Origin: Nocardioides euryhalodurans
Lineage (GTDB): Bacteria > Actinomycetota > Actinomycetes > Propionibacteriales > Nocardioidaceae
Length of the DNA stretch: 64,000 nucleotides
Assembly (NCBI RefSeq): GCF_004564375.1
Contig: NZ_CP038267.1
Span: 1,428,501 to 1,492,500, forward strand
Direction: 5' to 3'
This document shows positions 28,154-38,434 of the stretch, in pieces (the first letter of the stretch is position 1; every line of letters begins with the position of its first letter). The translations under genes and the position numbers were made by a program. The notes under the pieces are model-generated. The model did no database searches and was not told where the DNA came from. It saw nothing but the letters and a program-made list of their open reading frames with translations.

Positions 28154-28375
28154 TTGACGGGCCCGTTCGCCCTGCTCGCCCTCTTCACCCTCGACGGGTT
28201 CGGCACGGATGCGAGCGTCCTCGGCGCGCTCGGCTACGGACTGATCTGCCTGGCGCTCCCGGTCGTGGCCCTGCTGCTCACCCAGTGGCTCGCGCCACGG
28301 CTGTTCGGGTGGGCGCTGGCCTGCTACGTCGCGGGCGTGGTCACGGGCCTGGTGGTGCTCGGTGTCCTCGCCTGA
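28154..28375 (+). CDS. Small hydrophobic membrane protein, start uncertain
   Basis: The frame encodes two or three transmembrane helices (GPFALLALFTLDGF, LGYGLICLALPVVALLLTQWLA, WALACYVAGVVTGLVVLGVLA) with no recognised family. From the TTG at 28154 it has 73 residues but cuts into the first helix. Extending upstream, the frame stays open and hydrophobic to a CTG at 28091 that overlaps the accA3 stop (CTGA), which would give 94 residues. No ATG or GTG is available. The position directly after accA3 suggests co-transcription. Confidence 0.6.
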   Translation: MTGPFALLALFTLDGFGTDASVLGALGYGLICLALPVVALLLTQWLAPRLFGWALACYVAGVVTGLVVLGVLA

Positions 28376-28412
28376 CCGGGCGGCTCGCCTCCCGCCCCCG
28401 TAGGCTCGGAGC

Positions 28413-28916
28413 ATGGCGACGACGCAGGACGAGGGGCCCGTTCTCCAGGAGCCCTCGGAGCGGGTGAGCCCGCGGGCGCGGGTGATGTGGGCCGTCACGG
28501 CCTTCGCCAACAGCGTCTTCCTGCTGGGCGTCTACCTGCTCGTCGGCTACGCCTGGGACTTCGTGCCGCTCAACGTGTGGCTGGCGCTCGGGCTGGCCGC
28601 CGTGCTGCTCGCCTACACGGTGGTGATGCCGCTGTTCCGCTACGCCGTGCACCGCTGGGAGGTCACCGACACCGCGGTCTACACGCAGACCGGCTGGCTG
28701 ACCATCGAGCGCCGGATCGCGCCGATGTCGCGGATCCAGACGGTCGACTACGAAGAAGGTCTGCTCAGCCGGCTCTTCGGGCTGGCCTCGGTCACGGTGA
28801 CCACGGCCTCTGCCGCCGGCCCGCTGGTGATCACCGCCCTGGACAAGGCGCGGGCGCGCGAGCTGATCGAGGTGCTGACCAGGCGGGCCGACGTGGTCCC
28901 CGGGGACGCCACGTGA
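28413..28916 (+). CDS. PH-domain membrane protein (YdbS type)
   Basis: The 167-residue protein has two transmembrane helices (about residues 26-45 and 52-75) followed by a bPH2 domain: RWEVTDTAVYTQTGWLTIERRIAPMSRIQTVDYEEGLLSRLFGLASVTVTTAS. YdbS and YdbT proteins usually occur as a pair, as here, and may form a complex in the membrane; in Bacillus subtilis they are linked to bacteriocin resistance. TAGGCT at 28401-28406 lies six bases before the ATG. The stop overlaps the start of the partner gene (GTGA). Confidence 0.88.
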   Translation: MATTQDEGPVLQEPSERVSPRARVMWAVTAFANSVFLLGVYLLVGYAWDFVPLNVWLALGLAAVLLAYTVVMPLFRYAVHRWEVTDTAVYTQTGWLTIERRIAPMSRIQTVDYEEGLLSRLFGLASVTVTTASAAGPLVITALDKARARELIEVLTRRADVVPGDAT

Positions 28917-30439
28917 CCGAGCCGGTCGCCCCGCCGCCCGAGGACGCACCCGCCGCGCCGGCGTACGCCGAACCGGACTGGCAGCGGCTCGACCCGCGGA
29001 TGCTGCTGGTCCACCCCGTGTCGGAGCTGATCAAGTTCCTGCCGGTGGTGATCGGCCTGTTCGTGGCCAGCCGCGCGACGGGGAGGGGGCTCGGCCTCCA
29101 GCTGCTCGCCGTCGTGGTCCCGATCGCCATCGGGCTCGTGCGCTACTGGACGACGCGCTACCGGATCACCGCCGACCGGATCGAGCTGGAGCACGGGCTG
29201 CTCAGCCGGCACGCGGTCGCCACCCCTCTCGACCGGGTGCGGACGGTCGACCTGACCGCCTCCCCCATCCACCGGCTGCTCAGCCTGACGACCGTCAGGA
29301 TCGGCACCGGCTCGTCGGCCGAGGAGGGCCTCGACCTCGACGGCCTACCCGCCGACCGGGCCCGGGACCTGCGGGCTCGGCTGCTCCACTCGATCGCTCC
29401 GGCCGCGGAACACGCCCCCGACCCCGTGACGGCCGTGGGCGAGCGCGTGGTGGCCCGCTTCGAGCCCCGCTGGCTGGGCTACGCGCCGTTCACCTCGGCC
29501 GGGCTCGTGCTGGTCGCCGGTGTCATCGGTGTCGGCAGCCAGGTCGTCGACGGGCTGGGGCTGCTCGAGGGCCTGGACCCGGCGTCGCTGGGAGACCAGG
29601 CCGTACGGCTGGGGGCGCTGGTGGCGATCCCCGTCGCGATCCTCGGGGCGCTGGTGCTGGCCGCGGCCTTCTCGGTCGTCGGCTACCTGCTGACCAACGG
29701 CAACTTCGCCCTCAGCCACACCACGCCCGACGGCTCCTGGCACGTGCGTCGCGGCCTGCTGACGACCCGGGAGACCAGTGTCGACGCCGACCGGCTCCGC
29801 GGCGCCAGCATCGGCGAGCCGCTCGGGCTGCGGATGGCGGGCGGTGCACGGCTCTCGGCCATCGTCACCGGCCTCGACCGCTCCCAGAGCGGGAGCGAGG
29901 CGCTGCTGCCGCCGACCCCCCGCTCCCTGGTCGACCGGGTCGCGGCCGACGTGATCGGTACGTCGACGCCGGTGCACGCAACGCTGAGCGCCCACGGGCC
30001 CCGTGCGCGGTCGCGCCGCTACCTCCGGGCGCTGGTGCCGAGCCTCGTGGTCGCCGGCGGCCTGGTCGCCGCGGCGGTGGTGCTCGACGGCTGGACCTGG
30101 CTGCTGGGCCCGGCGATCGTCATCCCGCTCCTCGGGCTAGGCCTGGGGCACGACCGCGCCCGCGCGCTCGGCCACGGCCTGGTCGAGGGCTGGCTGGTGG
30201 CCCGCTCCGGCAGCCTGACCCGGAGCCGCGAGCTGCTCGCCGACGACGCGATCATCGGCTGGAACCTCCGGCAGACCTGGTTCCAGCGCCGCGCCGGCCT
30301 CGCCACCCTGGTCGCCACCACCGCGGGCGGTTCGCAGTCGGTGACCGTGCTCGACGTCCCGGCGTCCGACGGCGTCGCCCTGGCCGATGCCGCCGTTCCC
30401 GGGCTGGTCTCGCAGTTCCTGGTGGACGCTCCGCGCTGA
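28913..30439 (+). CDS. PH-domain membrane protein, large partner (YdbT type)
   Basis: The 508-residue protein contains repeated membrane-pair plus PH-like units: TTRYRITADRIELEHGLLSRHAVATPLDRVRTVDLTASPIHRLLSL near residue 80, a second with VRRGLLTTRETSVDADRLRGASI near residue 280, and a third less clear one near the end. That matches the YdbT type of bacterial PH protein. It is translationally coupled to the smaller YdbS-like gene through a GTGA overlap. The function is unknown beyond a suspected role in envelope stress or resistance to membrane-active peptides. It is convergent with the SGNH-hydrolase gene. Confidence 0.87.
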   Translation: MTEPVAPPPEDAPAAPAYAEPDWQRLDPRMLLVHPVSELIKFLPVVIGLFVASRATGRGLGLQLLAVVVPIAIGLVRYWTTRYRITADRIELEHGLLSRHAVATPLDRVRTVDLTASPIHRLLSLTTVRIGTGSSAEEGLDLDGLPADRARDLRARLLHSIAPAAEHAPDPVTAVGERVVARFEPRWLGYAPFTSAGLVLVAGVIGVGSQVVDGLGLLEGLDPASLGDQAVRLGALVAIPVAILGALVLAAAFSVVGYLLTNGNFALSHTTPDGSWHVRRGLLTTRETSVDADRLRGASIGEPLGLRMAGGARLSAIVTGLDRSQSGSEALLPPTPRSLVDRVAADVIGTSTPVHATLSAHGPRARSRRYLRALVPSLVVAGGLVAAAVVLDGWTWLLGPAIVIPLLGLGLGHDRARALGHGLVEGWLVARSGSLTRSRELLADDAIIGWNLRQTWFQRRAGLATLVATTAGGSQSVTVLDVPASDGVALADAAVPGLVSQFLVDAPR

Positions 30440-30454
30440 GCGCGCCCCCTTCCG

Positions 30455-31648
30455 TCAGGAGACGCCCGTCCCGACCCGCTCCGCGAAGAGCCCCTCCCCG
30501 CGGAAGACCAGCTCGGCGAAGCGGGCGCCCATCGACCGGTGGGTGGCAGCGTCCGGGTGCAGCTCGTCGGGCAGCGGGAGCGACGCGGCGTCGCGCTCGC
30601 CGTAGAGCTCTCGCCCGTCGAGGTAGCCGAGGTGCGGGTCATCGGCTGCGCGCTGCGCGACGACCCGCGCGAGCTCGTCGCGGACGGTCGTCATGGTCAG
30701 CTTGCCGGCGGCCACGTCGGCCGGGTCGCCGGTGGCGACGAACCGAAGCCGTCCCTCGGCCATCGCAGCCATGTCGGGCGCGCTCGGACCCGGGGTGTGC
30801 TCGTGGATCGGGCACAGGATGGGTGAGACGACGAGCAGCGGCGTGTCCGGGTGCCCCTCGCGGATCGTGTCGAGGAACCCGTGGACGGCCGCACCGAAGG
30901 CCCGCATCCGCATCTGGTCGGAGTTGACCAGGTTGATGCCGATCTTGACGCTCACCAGGTCAGCGGGGGTGTCGCGCATGGTGCGGGCGGTGAAGGGGTC
31001 GAGCAGTGCGCTGCCCCCGAGCCCCAGGTTGACCAGCTCGACGCCGGCGTCGGCCGCGGCCAGGGCCGGCCAGGTGGTGCTCGGGCTCTCCGCGTTGGAG
31101 CCGTGGCTGATCGAGCTGCCGTGGTGGAGCCAGCGCGGCCGCCCAGCACAGTCCGAGGTACGCACCGGCGCGTCGGTCCGCAGCGCCACCAGCTCGGTGG
31201 TCTCGTCGTGCGGCAGCCAGATCTCGACCTCCTTGTCCCGGGCCGGCAGCCCCGCGAAGCGCAGCGTCCCCGAGGGGCCGGACCGCCGCTCGGCCGCCCC
31301 GGTCACCAGGTCGAGGTGGACGGTGTCGCCGCCGGCGACGCTGCCGCGGTCGGTCAGCCGACCATCGACCAGCAGGTCGTAGACCCCGTCGGGGCGGGGC
31401 GGGGCGCCGGCGTAGACCCGCTTGGTCGGCACCGTCTCGAGCTCCACCGCGGTTGCCCGCGTGCGGAAGGCGAGGCGTACGCCGGAGGGCTGCGACTGCG
31501 CCATCGCGAACTGGCCGTCGTCGCACTGGGCGCGTGCCCAGGCGGGCAGCCGGTGCGGAAGCACTCCGCGGGAGGTCACCTCCAGCTCGGCCGCGCCACG
31601 GACGATCCCGTTCGTCAGGGCGGTGGTCTCCCACGCGTGCCCGGTCAT
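30455..31648 (-). CDS. SGNH/GDSL-type hydrolase with N-terminal jelly-roll-like domain
   Basis: The 397-residue protein has an N-terminal beta-rich part (about residues 1-180) and a C-terminal SGNH hydrolase domain. The catalytic blocks are HHGSSISHG (nucleophile Ser), NLGLGGSALLDP (oxyanion Gly), KIGINLVN (Asn) and DELHPDAATH (Asp-His). Enzymes of this type remove acetyl or acyl groups from sugars, peptides or lipids. No signal peptide is seen, so it is probably cytoplasmic. Its ATG overlaps the stop of the upstream TetR gene (ATGA), so the regulator probably controls this hydrolase. Confidence 0.88.
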   Translation of the reverse strand: MTGHAWETTALTNGIVRGAAELEVTSRGVLPHRLPAWARAQCDDGQFAMAQSQPSGVRLAFRTRATAVELETVPTKRVYAGAPPRPDGVYDLLVDGRLTDRGSVAGGDTVHLDLVTGAAERRSGPSGTLRFAGLPARDKEVEIWLPHDETTELVALRTDAPVRTSDCAGRPRWLHHGSSISHGSNAESPSTTWPALAAADAGVELVNLGLGGSALLDPFTARTMRDTPADLVSVKIGINLVNSDQMRMRAFGAAVHGFLDTIREGHPDTPLLVVSPILCPIHEHTPGPSAPDMAAMAEGRLRFVATGDPADVAAGKLTMTTVRDELARVVAQRAADDPHLGYLDGRELYGERDAASLPLPDELHPDAATHRSMGARFAELVFRGEGLFAERVGTGVS

Positions 31649-32226
31649 CGCCCGGCCCGCTCGACGGGCCAGCTCCGCAGCAGGCTGTCCAGGGCCGCCA
31701 GGATCCGGGTCCAGGACTCCTGCGAGTCCGGCTCGGAGTGGCTGAAGCCCCCGCCCTGCTCGAGACCGACGTAGCCGTAGAAGAGGCTGCCCAGGAGCCG
31801 GACGGCGTGGGTCTGGTCGTCCCCGCCCAGGTCGTAGCCGCGCAGCACGGCCCGCGTCATCTCCGCGACCCGCGGGCCGGCGCTGGCGGCCGCCTCCTCC
31901 GGGGAGAGCCGCAGCCGCGCGGCGGCGTAGCGGCCCGGGTGGGCGAGTGCGTAGTCGCGGTAGGCGTCGGCGTACGCCGTCAGCGCCTCCCGTCCGGACC
32001 GTCCGGCGACGGCGACCCCTACCCGGTCGGCGATCTCCTCGAGGGCCAGCAGGGCGATGCCCGCGCGCAGCTCGTGCGAGCTCGCCACGTGGGCGTAGAG
32101 GCTCGGCACCTTGACGTCGAAGTGTCGCGCCAGGACCGAGAGGGTCACCTGCTCGAAGCCGACCTCGTCGGCCAGCTCCGCCCCCGTCTCGACCAGACGT
32201 CGCTTCGTCAGTCCTGCCCGTGCCAT
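31645..32226 (-). CDS. TetR family transcriptional regulator
   Basis: The 193-residue repressor has an N-terminal TetR helix-turn-helix (LVETGAELADEVGFEQVTLSVLARHFDVKVPSLYAHVASSHELR, residues 11-54) and a helical ligand domain of the WHG-like C-terminal type (RLLGSLFYGYVGLEQGGGF). It is the first gene of an operon with the SGNH hydrolase and is divergent from pyc. A pair of inverted arms in the shared 131-base gap is a candidate operator. The inducer is likely the hydrolase substrate or a related ester, but that is a guess. Confidence 0.92.
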   Translation of the reverse strand: MARAGLTKRRLVETGAELADEVGFEQVTLSVLARHFDVKVPSLYAHVASSHELRAGIALLALEEIADRVGVAVAGRSGREALTAYADAYRDYALAHPGRYAAARLRLSPEEAAASAGPRVAEMTRAVLRGYDLGGDDQTHAVRLLGSLFYGYVGLEQGGGFSHSEPDSQESWTRILAALDSLLRSWPVERAGR

Positions 32227-32249
32227 CCCGCGCCCCTGGTTCGTCCCGC

Positions 32250-32291
32250 TTGCCTACATCCATTATGCAGATCCCTAGTGTTTGTAGGTAA
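32250..32291. promoter_or_regulatory. Inverted arms TTGCCTACA...TGTAGGTAA, TetR operator candidate
   Basis: Eight of nine positions of the arms 32250-32258 and 32283-32291 are complementary, with 24 bases between. A CATAAT -10 hexamer for the TetR gene (minus strand) lies between the arms, so binding would block it. The gap also serves pyc, whose own -10 (TAGCCT, 32345-32350) is further right. Confidence 0.5.
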
Positions 32292-32357
32292 TCGCCGTCC
32301 GTCGCACCAGGTGAGAGGGCCCGAGCAGTCCCGGCCGGAGCCACTAGCCTCGTCCGC

Positions 32358-35300
32358 ATGTTCTCCAAGGTGCTCGTGGCCAACCGGGGCGAGATCGCGA
32401 TCCGGGCGTTCCGTGCCGCCTACGAGCTCGGTGCACGCACGGTCGCGGTGTTCCCGCACGAGGACCGCGGCTCCGAGCACCGGCTGAAGGCCGACGAGGC
32501 GTACGAGATCGGCGAGCGCGGCCACCCGGTGCGCGCCTACCTCGACCCCGAGGGCATCGTGGAGACCGCCCTCCGCGCCGGCGCCGACGCGATCTACCCC
32601 GGCTACGGCTTCCTCTCGGAGAACCCCGCGCTGGCCGAGGCCTGCGCCAACGCCGGCATCACGTTCGTGGGTCCCACGTCCGAGGTGCTGACCCTGACCG
32701 GCAACAAGGCGCGGGCCATCGCCGCGGCCAAGGCCGCCGGCGTCCCGACCCTGGCGAGCGTCGACCCGTCGACCGACGCCGACGCGCTCGTCGAGGCGGC
32801 CTCGGCGCTGCCCTACCCGCTCTTCGTCAAGGCGGTCGCCGGCGGTGGTGGCCGCGGGATGAGGAGGGTCGACGACCCTGCCAGGCTGCGGGACGCGGTC
32901 GAGGCGTGCATGCGCGAGGCGGACGGCGCCTTCGGCGACCCGACCGTCTTCATCGAGCAGGCCGTGGTCGACCCACGCCACATCGAGGTGCAGATCCTCG
33001 CCGACGCCGAGGGCAACGTGATCCACCTCTTCGAGCGCGACTGCTCGGTCCAGCGTCGCCACCAGAAGGTCGTCGAGCTGGCCCCCGCCCCCAACCTCGA
33101 CCCGGCGCTCCGCGACCGGATGTGCGCCGACGCCGTCCGGTTCGCGCGCGAGATCGGCTACCGCAACGCAGGGACGGTCGAGTTCCTGCTGGACCCCGAG
33201 GGCACCTACGTCTTCATCGAGATGAACCCGCGGATCCAGGTCGAGCACACGGTGACCGAGGAGGTCACCGACGTCGACCTCGTCCAGAGCCAGCTGCGGA
33301 TCGCCTCGGGCGAGACCCTGGCCGACCTCGGCCTGTCCCAGGACACCGTGCAGCTGCGGGGCGCCGCCCTGCAGTGCCGGATCACCACCGAGGACCCCGC
33401 CAACGACTTCCGCCCCGACACCGGCCGGATCACGACGTACCGCTCCCCCGGCGGCGCCGGCGTCCGCCTCGACGGTGGCACGACCTACACCGGGGCCGAG
33501 GTGTCGGCCCACTTCGACTCGATGCTCGCCAAGCTCACCTGCCGCGGGCGCACCTTCGACATCGCGGCGGCGCGGGCGCGGCGGGCGGTGGCGGAGTTCC
33601 GGATCCGGGGCGTCTCCACCAACATCGCGTTCCTGCAGGCCGTGCTGGACGACCCCGACTTCCGGGCCGGCAGGGTCACCACGTCCTTCATCGAGACCCA
33701 CCCGCAGCTGCTGACCGCGCGCGGGGCGGGCGACCGGGGCACCAAGCTGCTCAGCTACCTCGCCGACGTCACCGTGAACCAGCCCCACGGGAGCGCCCCG
33801 GTCGACCTCGACCCCGTCACCAAGCTCCCGCCGACCGACCTGCGCGTGCCGGCCCCCGACGGCACCCGGCAGCTGCTGCTCGAGGTCGGGCCCGAGGAGC
33901 TCGCCCGCCGGCTGCGCGCGCAGACCGAGGTCGCGGTCACGGACACGACCTTCCGAGACGCCCACCAGTCGCTGCTCGCGACCCGCGTCCGCACCCGCGA
34001 CCTGGTCGCCGTCGCCGGGCACGTCGCCCGGATGACGCCGCAGCTGTGGTCGCTGGAGACCTGGGGCGGTGCGACCTACGACGTGGCGCTGCGCTTCCTG
34101 GGCGAGGACCCGTGGGAGCGGCTGGCCGCGATGCGGCAGGCGGCACCCAACCTGTGCCTGCAGATGCTGCTGCGAGGGCGCAACACGGTCGGCTACACGC
34201 CGTACCCGACGGAGGTGACGCAGGCGTTCGTCGAGGAGGCTGCCGAGACCGGGATCGACGTGTTCCGGATCTTCGACGCGCTCAACGACGTCGAGCAGAT
34301 GCGGCCCGCCGTCGAGGCCGTCCGCGCCACCGGCTCCACCGTCGCCGAGGTCGCCCTCTGCTACACCGGCGACCTCTCCGACCCGCGCGAGGAGCTCTAC
34401 ACGCTCGACTACTACCTCCGGCTGGCCGAGCGGATCGTCGACGCCGGCGCCCACGTCCTCGCGATCAAGGACATGGCCGGGCTGCTGCGCGCCCCGGCCG
34501 CCCGGACGCTGGTCACCGCCCTCCGCGAGAACTTCGACCTGCCCGTGCACCTGCACACCCACGACACCCCCGGCGGCCAGCTCGCGACGCTGGTCGCCGC
34601 GATCGAGGCCGGGGTCGACGCGGTCGACGCGGCCAGTGCCCCGATGGCCGGAACCACCTCGCAGCCCGCGCTGTCGGCGCTGGTCTCCGCGACCGACCAC
34701 AGCGACCGCGAGACCGGGCTGTCGCTGGAGGCGCTCTGCGAGCTGGAGCCCTACTGGGAGGCGGTCCGCCGGGTCTACGCGCCCTTCGAGTCGGGGCTGC
34801 CGTCGCCGACCGGGCGGGTCTACACCCACGAGATTCCCGGCGGTCAGCTGTCGAACCTGCGCCAGCAGGCGATCGCGCTCGGCCTCGGGGAGAAGTTCGA
34901 GCAGATCGAGGACATGTACGCCGCCGCCAACGACATCCTCGGCAACGTGGTCAAGGTGACCCCGTCGTCCAAGGTCGTCGGCGACCTGGCCCTCCACCTG
35001 GTCGCGGTCGGTGCGGACCCGGCGGAGTTCGCCGAGAACCCCGGGAAGTTCGACATCCCCGGCTCGGTGATCGGCTTCCTCCACGGCGAGTTGGGCGACC
35101 CGCCCGGCGGCTGGCCGGAGCCGTTCCGGAGCAAGGCGCTCGAGGGCCGCAGCTGGGAGCCGTCGACCGGGGAGGTGTCCGAGTCGGACCGCGCTGACCT
35201 GTCGGGCGGGCCGGCCTCACGCCGTCGTACGCTCAACCGGCTGCTGTTCCCGGCGCCCACCCGGGAGTTCGAGGAGTCCCGCCAGCGCTACGGCGACGTC

Positions 35301-35744
35301 TCGGTGCTGCCGACGCGTGACTACCTCTACGGGTTGCGGGCCGGCGACGAGCACAGCGTCGACATCGAGGAGGGCAAGCGCGTCCTCTTCGGGCTCGAGG
35401 CGATCGGCGAGCCCGACGAGCGCGGCTTCCGGACCGTGATGGCCACCCTCAACGGCCAGCTGCGCCCGATCGCGATCCGCGACCAGTCCGTCGCCGCCGA
35501 GGAGGGTGCCGCCGAGAAGGCCGACACCTCCAGGCCCGGACAGGTCGCCGCCCCCTTCCAGGGGGCGGTGACCGTGGTCGTGGCCGAGGGTGACACCGTC
35601 GAGGCCGGCGCCACCGTGGCGACGATCGAGGCGATGAAGATGGAGGCCGCGATCACCGCGCCCAGCGCCGGGACCGTGGAGCGGCTCGTCGTCTCCGGCA
35701 CCAGGCCGGTCGAGGGCGGCGACCTGCTGCTGGTGATCGGCTGA
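32358..35744 (+). CDS. pyc: Pyruvate carboxylase
   Basis: The 1128-residue protein is a full-length pyruvate carboxylase, which makes oxaloacetate from pyruvate to refill the citric-acid cycle. Biotin carboxylase spans about residues 1-455 ([51 protein letters not shown]). The carboxyltransferase covers about 520-800 ([52 protein letters not shown]). The C-terminal biotinyl domain has EAMKMEAAI with biotin Lys1094. TAGCCT at 32345-32350, seven bases before the ATG, suggests a leaderless transcript. It is divergent from the TetR-hydrolase operon. Confidence 0.97.
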   Translation: MFSKVLVANRGEIAIRAFRAAYELGARTVAVFPHEDRGSEHRLKADEAYEIGERGHPVRAYLDPEGIVETALRAGADAIYPGYGFLSENPALAEACANAGITFVGPTSEVLTLTGNKARAIAAAKAAGVPTLASVDPSTDADALVEAASALPYPLFVKAVAGGGGRGMRRVDDPARLRDAVEACMREADGAFGDPTVFIEQAVVDPRHIEVQILADAEGNVIHLFERDCSVQRRHQKVVELAPAPNLDPALRDRMCADAVRFAREIGYRNAGTVEFLLDPEGTYVFIEMNPRIQVEHTVTEEVTDVDLVQSQLRIASGETLADLGLSQDTVQLRGAALQCRITTEDPANDFRPDTGRITTYRSPGGAGVRLDGGTTYTGAEVSAHFDSMLAKLTCRGRTFDIAAARARRAVAEFRIRGVSTNIAFLQAVLDDPDFRAGRVTTSFIETHPQLLTARGAGDRGTKLLSYLADVTVNQPHGSAPVDLDPVTKLPPTDLRVPAPDGTRQLLLEVGPEELARRLRAQTEVAVTDTTFRDAHQSLLATRVRTRDLVAVAGHVARMTPQLWSLETWGGATYDVALRFLGEDPWERLAAMRQAAPNLCLQMLLRGRNTVGYTPYPTEVTQAFVEEAAETGIDVFRIFDALNDVEQMRPAVEAVRATGSTVAEVALCYTGDLSDPREELYTLDYYLRLAERIVDAGAHVLAIKDMAGLLRAPAARTLVTALRENFDLPVHLHTHDTPGGQLATLVAAIEAGVDAVDAASAPMAGTTSQPALSALVSATDHSDRETGLSLEALCELEPYWEAVRRVYAPFESGLPSPTGRVYTHEIPGGQLSNLRQQAIALGLGEKFEQIEDMYAAANDILGNVVKVTPSSKVVGDLALHLVAVGADPAEFAENPGKFDIPGSVIGFLHGELGDPPGGWPEPFRSKALEGRSWEPSTGEVSESDRADLSGGPASRRRTLNRLLFPAPTREFEESRQRYGDVSVLPTRDYLYGLRAGDEHSVDIEEGKRVLFGLEAIGEPDERGFRTVMATLNGQLRPIAIRDQSVAAEEGAAEKADTSRPGQVAAPFQGAVTVVVAEGDTVEAGATVATIEAMKMEAAITAPSAGTVERLVVSGTRPVEGGDLLLVIG

Positions 35745-35764
35745 CCGCTGCCCCCGGGACGCCC

Positions 35765-36406
35765 TCAGGCGCTGCTGCGCGCGATGACGACGGCGCCCGG
35801 GACGTCGTCGTCGGGCCGGAGGAGCAGCTCGGCCTCGATGCCGAAGCCCGCGTCGCGGAGCCACCCCGTCACCTGGTCCGGCTGCCGGTGGTGGCTGTCC
35901 ACGTCGACCGGACGACCCGTGTAGCCCTCGGACGTGTGTCGCGTCTCGTCACCGACGTGGAAGCCGACCAGCACCGGCCCGTCCGGGTGCAGCACGCGAC
36001 GGAACTCCTCGAACACACCGGGCACGGCGTGGTCGGGAACGTGGATGACCGACCAGAACGCCACGATGCCGGCGACCGAGCCGTCCGCCAGGTCGAGCGC
36101 GGTCATCGTCCCGACCTCGAAGCGCAGGTGCGGGTGGTCGCGCCGCGCGATGGCGATCATCCCCGGCGAGAGGTCGAGGCCGAACGCGTCCAGTCCGAGG
36201 TCGTGCAGGTGGCGGGTCACGTACCCGGGGCCACAGCCGATGTCGGCCACGGGCCCGCCTCCGGACCCGCGCACCAGATCGGCGAACACCGCCAGGCTCG
36301 CGCGGAGGTAGGGACTCCGTTCGAGCAGGCCGGCGACCTGGTCGGCGTACCCGGAGGCGTCGGTGTCGTACGACGAACGGGTGTCGGACAGCCAGGCCTC
36401 CGCCAT
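35765..36406 (-). CDS. Class I SAM-dependent methyltransferase
   Basis: The 213-residue enzyme has the seven-strand methyltransferase motifs: [36 protein letters not shown] near residues 53-88 (SAM binding), [21 protein letters not shown] (motif IV) and [18 protein letters not shown] (motif VI). The substrate is not predictable; the type is common for small-molecule and quinone methylation. TACCCT on the minus strand (36414-36419) is seven bases from the ATG. The gene is divergent from the LuxR regulator at 36476 with only 69 bases between, so the regulator could act on it. Confidence 0.92.
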   Translation of the reverse strand: MAEAWLSDTRSSYDTDASGYADQVAGLLERSPYLRASLAVFADLVRGSGGGPVADIGCGPGYVTRHLHDLGLDAFGLDLSPGMIAIARRDHPHLRFEVGTMTALDLADGSVAGIVAFWSVIHVPDHAVPGVFEEFRRVLHPDGPVLVGFHVGDETRHTSEGYTGRPVDVDSHHRQPDQVTGWLRDAGFGIEAELLLRPDDDVPGAVVIARSSA

Positions 36407-36475
36407 GCGCGACAGGGTAGCCGGATCTGGACTGCCTGGATTGCGGGGGCGTCACCGGGGACCCAGACTGAGACC

Positions 36476-38374
36476 GTGGATGCCGCGCGCGTGGGCGACT
36501 CGCAGCTGGGGCGGTTGCTGGGTGCGGCCGCCGTGGCGGGACCGCACTTTCGCCTCGTGGTGCTGGCGAAGGTCCTCCAGCTGGACCCGGATGCCTGTCT
36601 GGCTGCGGTGGACCGGGCCGTACGTGCGGGCGTCCTCGTCCTCGCGCCGGAAGGCGGGGAGGGGTGGTTCGCCGACGAGCAGACTCGTCGTGGGTTCGAG
36701 CGTGACCTGGCGCTGGCAGATCGGGCGGCACTCCATGTGCGGTTCGCGGACGTGCTGCAGCTGGAGCCCGGTCCGTGGCACGGCCAGGTGGCGCACCACC
36801 TGTCAGCTGCGGTCGCGGCCACCGTGGCCCCGATGTACCGGGCCAGGCTGCAGCTCGGCCTGGCTCGGGCAGCCGTGGTCGACGGGGATCTCAGGACGGC
36901 CCACGACGCCGCTCGGGCGGGGATCGCGACAGCCCGCCGAGCTGGCTCGGCGGAGCTGCTGGCGGAGGCGGCCCTGACGCTCGAGCCGGTGGGTGAGTCT
37001 GCCTGGGACGGCGACGTGCACCAGTGGTGTTCAGAGGCACTCGCGGCGCCGGGACTCGACGCGGAGACCCGGGTCCGGTTGCTCGCGCGGCAGGCCCAGG
37101 CTGCTGTGTACTGCGGCCGCTGGACCGAATCGCTCGTGCTGAGCGAGCAGGCGCTCCTCGCCGCCGAGGAGCTCGACGACTCCTCCCTCCTGGTCGAGTC
37201 GCTCACCGCCCGGCAGCTGGCGACGAGCGGGCCGGAGGACGTCGATGACCTGGTCCGGCTGGCCGCGCGCATGGCGGAGCTCGGGACGTCGACCGGTCGG
37301 GCCGACCTCGAGATGTGGGCGTGCCTGTGGCGCATCGACGCCCACTGGTTCGCCGGCGACCTGGCGGCGGTCGAGGTCGAGACGACCCGGCTCGCCAGCT
37401 GTGTCGAGCGCGTGGAGGTCCGCTCGAGCCGATGGCACCTCCTGGCGGCTCGCGCGACGCTGGCGCTGGCCAGGGCGGAGTTCGAGCGGGCCGCGCGTCT
37501 GCACGGTGAAGCGGTCGAGCTCCTGGAGCGGATCGGGCATCCGGCCGGGCACGGGGCGTCGGTGTCCTTCCGAGTGCTGCTGGGCCACCACGTCGGACAC
37601 GCCGAGGACCTCCTCGACCCCGGGGTGTGGGAGTTCGGCACGGATCCGCGTTGGGCGCTGGGGGCACGCCTGTTCCGCGCGTTCGTCCTGGCGGAGTGCG
37701 GCAGCACCGCGGAGTCGGCCGCGGCGTACCAGCGATGCGGCGCTCCCCAGACCTGGGACCTTCCACGGCTGGCCGTGCTCCCGGTGTGGGCGATCGCGGC
37801 CAGGGTCGCAGCCGCCGTGGGTGCCGACCGGGACGTCGGGTACCTGCGTGGCCGGTTGGAGCCCCATCGTGGGCGGTTCGTCGTGGGTGGCGGCGGCGCG
37901 ACGACGTGCCTGGGTCCGGTGGAGCTGACGCTGGGGGTGTGTGCGAGCGCCCTCGGCGAGGGCACCGCGGCCTCCGACCTCCTCCGCCGGGCCAGCGCCT
38001 CGTGCCACGAGACCGGTACGCCGGGCTTCCAGGTGGAGGCCGACTGCCTCCTCGCCGAGGTCCTGCACCGGTCCGGGGACCGGGTCGCGGCGGGCAACGT
38101 CGCCCGGGACGCCGTACCGCTGGCGCGCACCCTGGGGATGAGACCCTGGCTGACCCGGCTGGAGCAGGTGGCGGCCGTGGACGACCCGCTGAGCCCACGG
38201 GAGCGGGAGACAGCGGTGCTGGTGGCGGAGGGGCTCAGCAACCGGCAGATCGCGGCCAGGCTGGTCATCTCCGAGCGCACGGCGCAGAACCACGTGCAGC
38301 ACATCCTGGGCAAGCTCGGCTTCGTGAACCGGGCCCAGATCGCAGCATGGATCGAGCGCACCCGTCCCCACTGA
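36476..38374 (+). CDS. LuxR-type regulator with TPR-like body and no ATPase domain
   Basis: The 632-residue protein ends in a LuxR/GerE helix-turn-helix ([54 protein letters not shown], about residues 575-628). It is preceded by around 450 residues of helical repeats like those of LAL/MalT regulators. The N-terminus begins where LAL proteins have the winged helix after their P-loop ATPase ([24 protein letters not shown]), and no Walker A motif exists. The upstream 69 bases leave no room for a lost ATPase part. A CAGACT hexamer lies six bases before the GTG. Targets may be the flanking methyltransferase or the mycothiol-linked pair. Confidence 0.87.
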   Translation: MDAARVGDSQLGRLLGAAAVAGPHFRLVVLAKVLQLDPDACLAAVDRAVRAGVLVLAPEGGEGWFADEQTRRGFERDLALADRAALHVRFADVLQLEPGPWHGQVAHHLSAAVAATVAPMYRARLQLGLARAAVVDGDLRTAHDAARAGIATARRAGSAELLAEAALTLEPVGESAWDGDVHQWCSEALAAPGLDAETRVRLLARQAQAAVYCGRWTESLVLSEQALLAAEELDDSSLLVESLTARQLATSGPEDVDDLVRLAARMAELGTSTGRADLEMWACLWRIDAHWFAGDLAAVEVETTRLASCVERVEVRSSRWHLLAARATLALARAEFERAARLHGEAVELLERIGHPAGHGASVSFRVLLGHHVGHAEDLLDPGVWEFGTDPRWALGARLFRAFVLAECGSTAESAAAYQRCGAPQTWDLPRLAVLPVWAIAARVAAAVGADRDVGYLRGRLEPHRGRFVVGGGGATTCLGPVELTLGVCASALGEGTAASDLLRRASASCHETGTPGFQVEADCLLAEVLHRSGDRVAAGNVARDAVPLARTLGMRPWLTRLEQVAAVDDPLSPRERETAVLVAEGLSNRQIAARLVISERTAQNHVQHILGKLGFVNRAQIAAWIERTRPH

Positions 38375-38434
38375 GCAGCCGGATGAGCAATTCGCACGAT
38401 GCCACCGCCCGCTCCGGGCGCGAGGCTGTCACCC

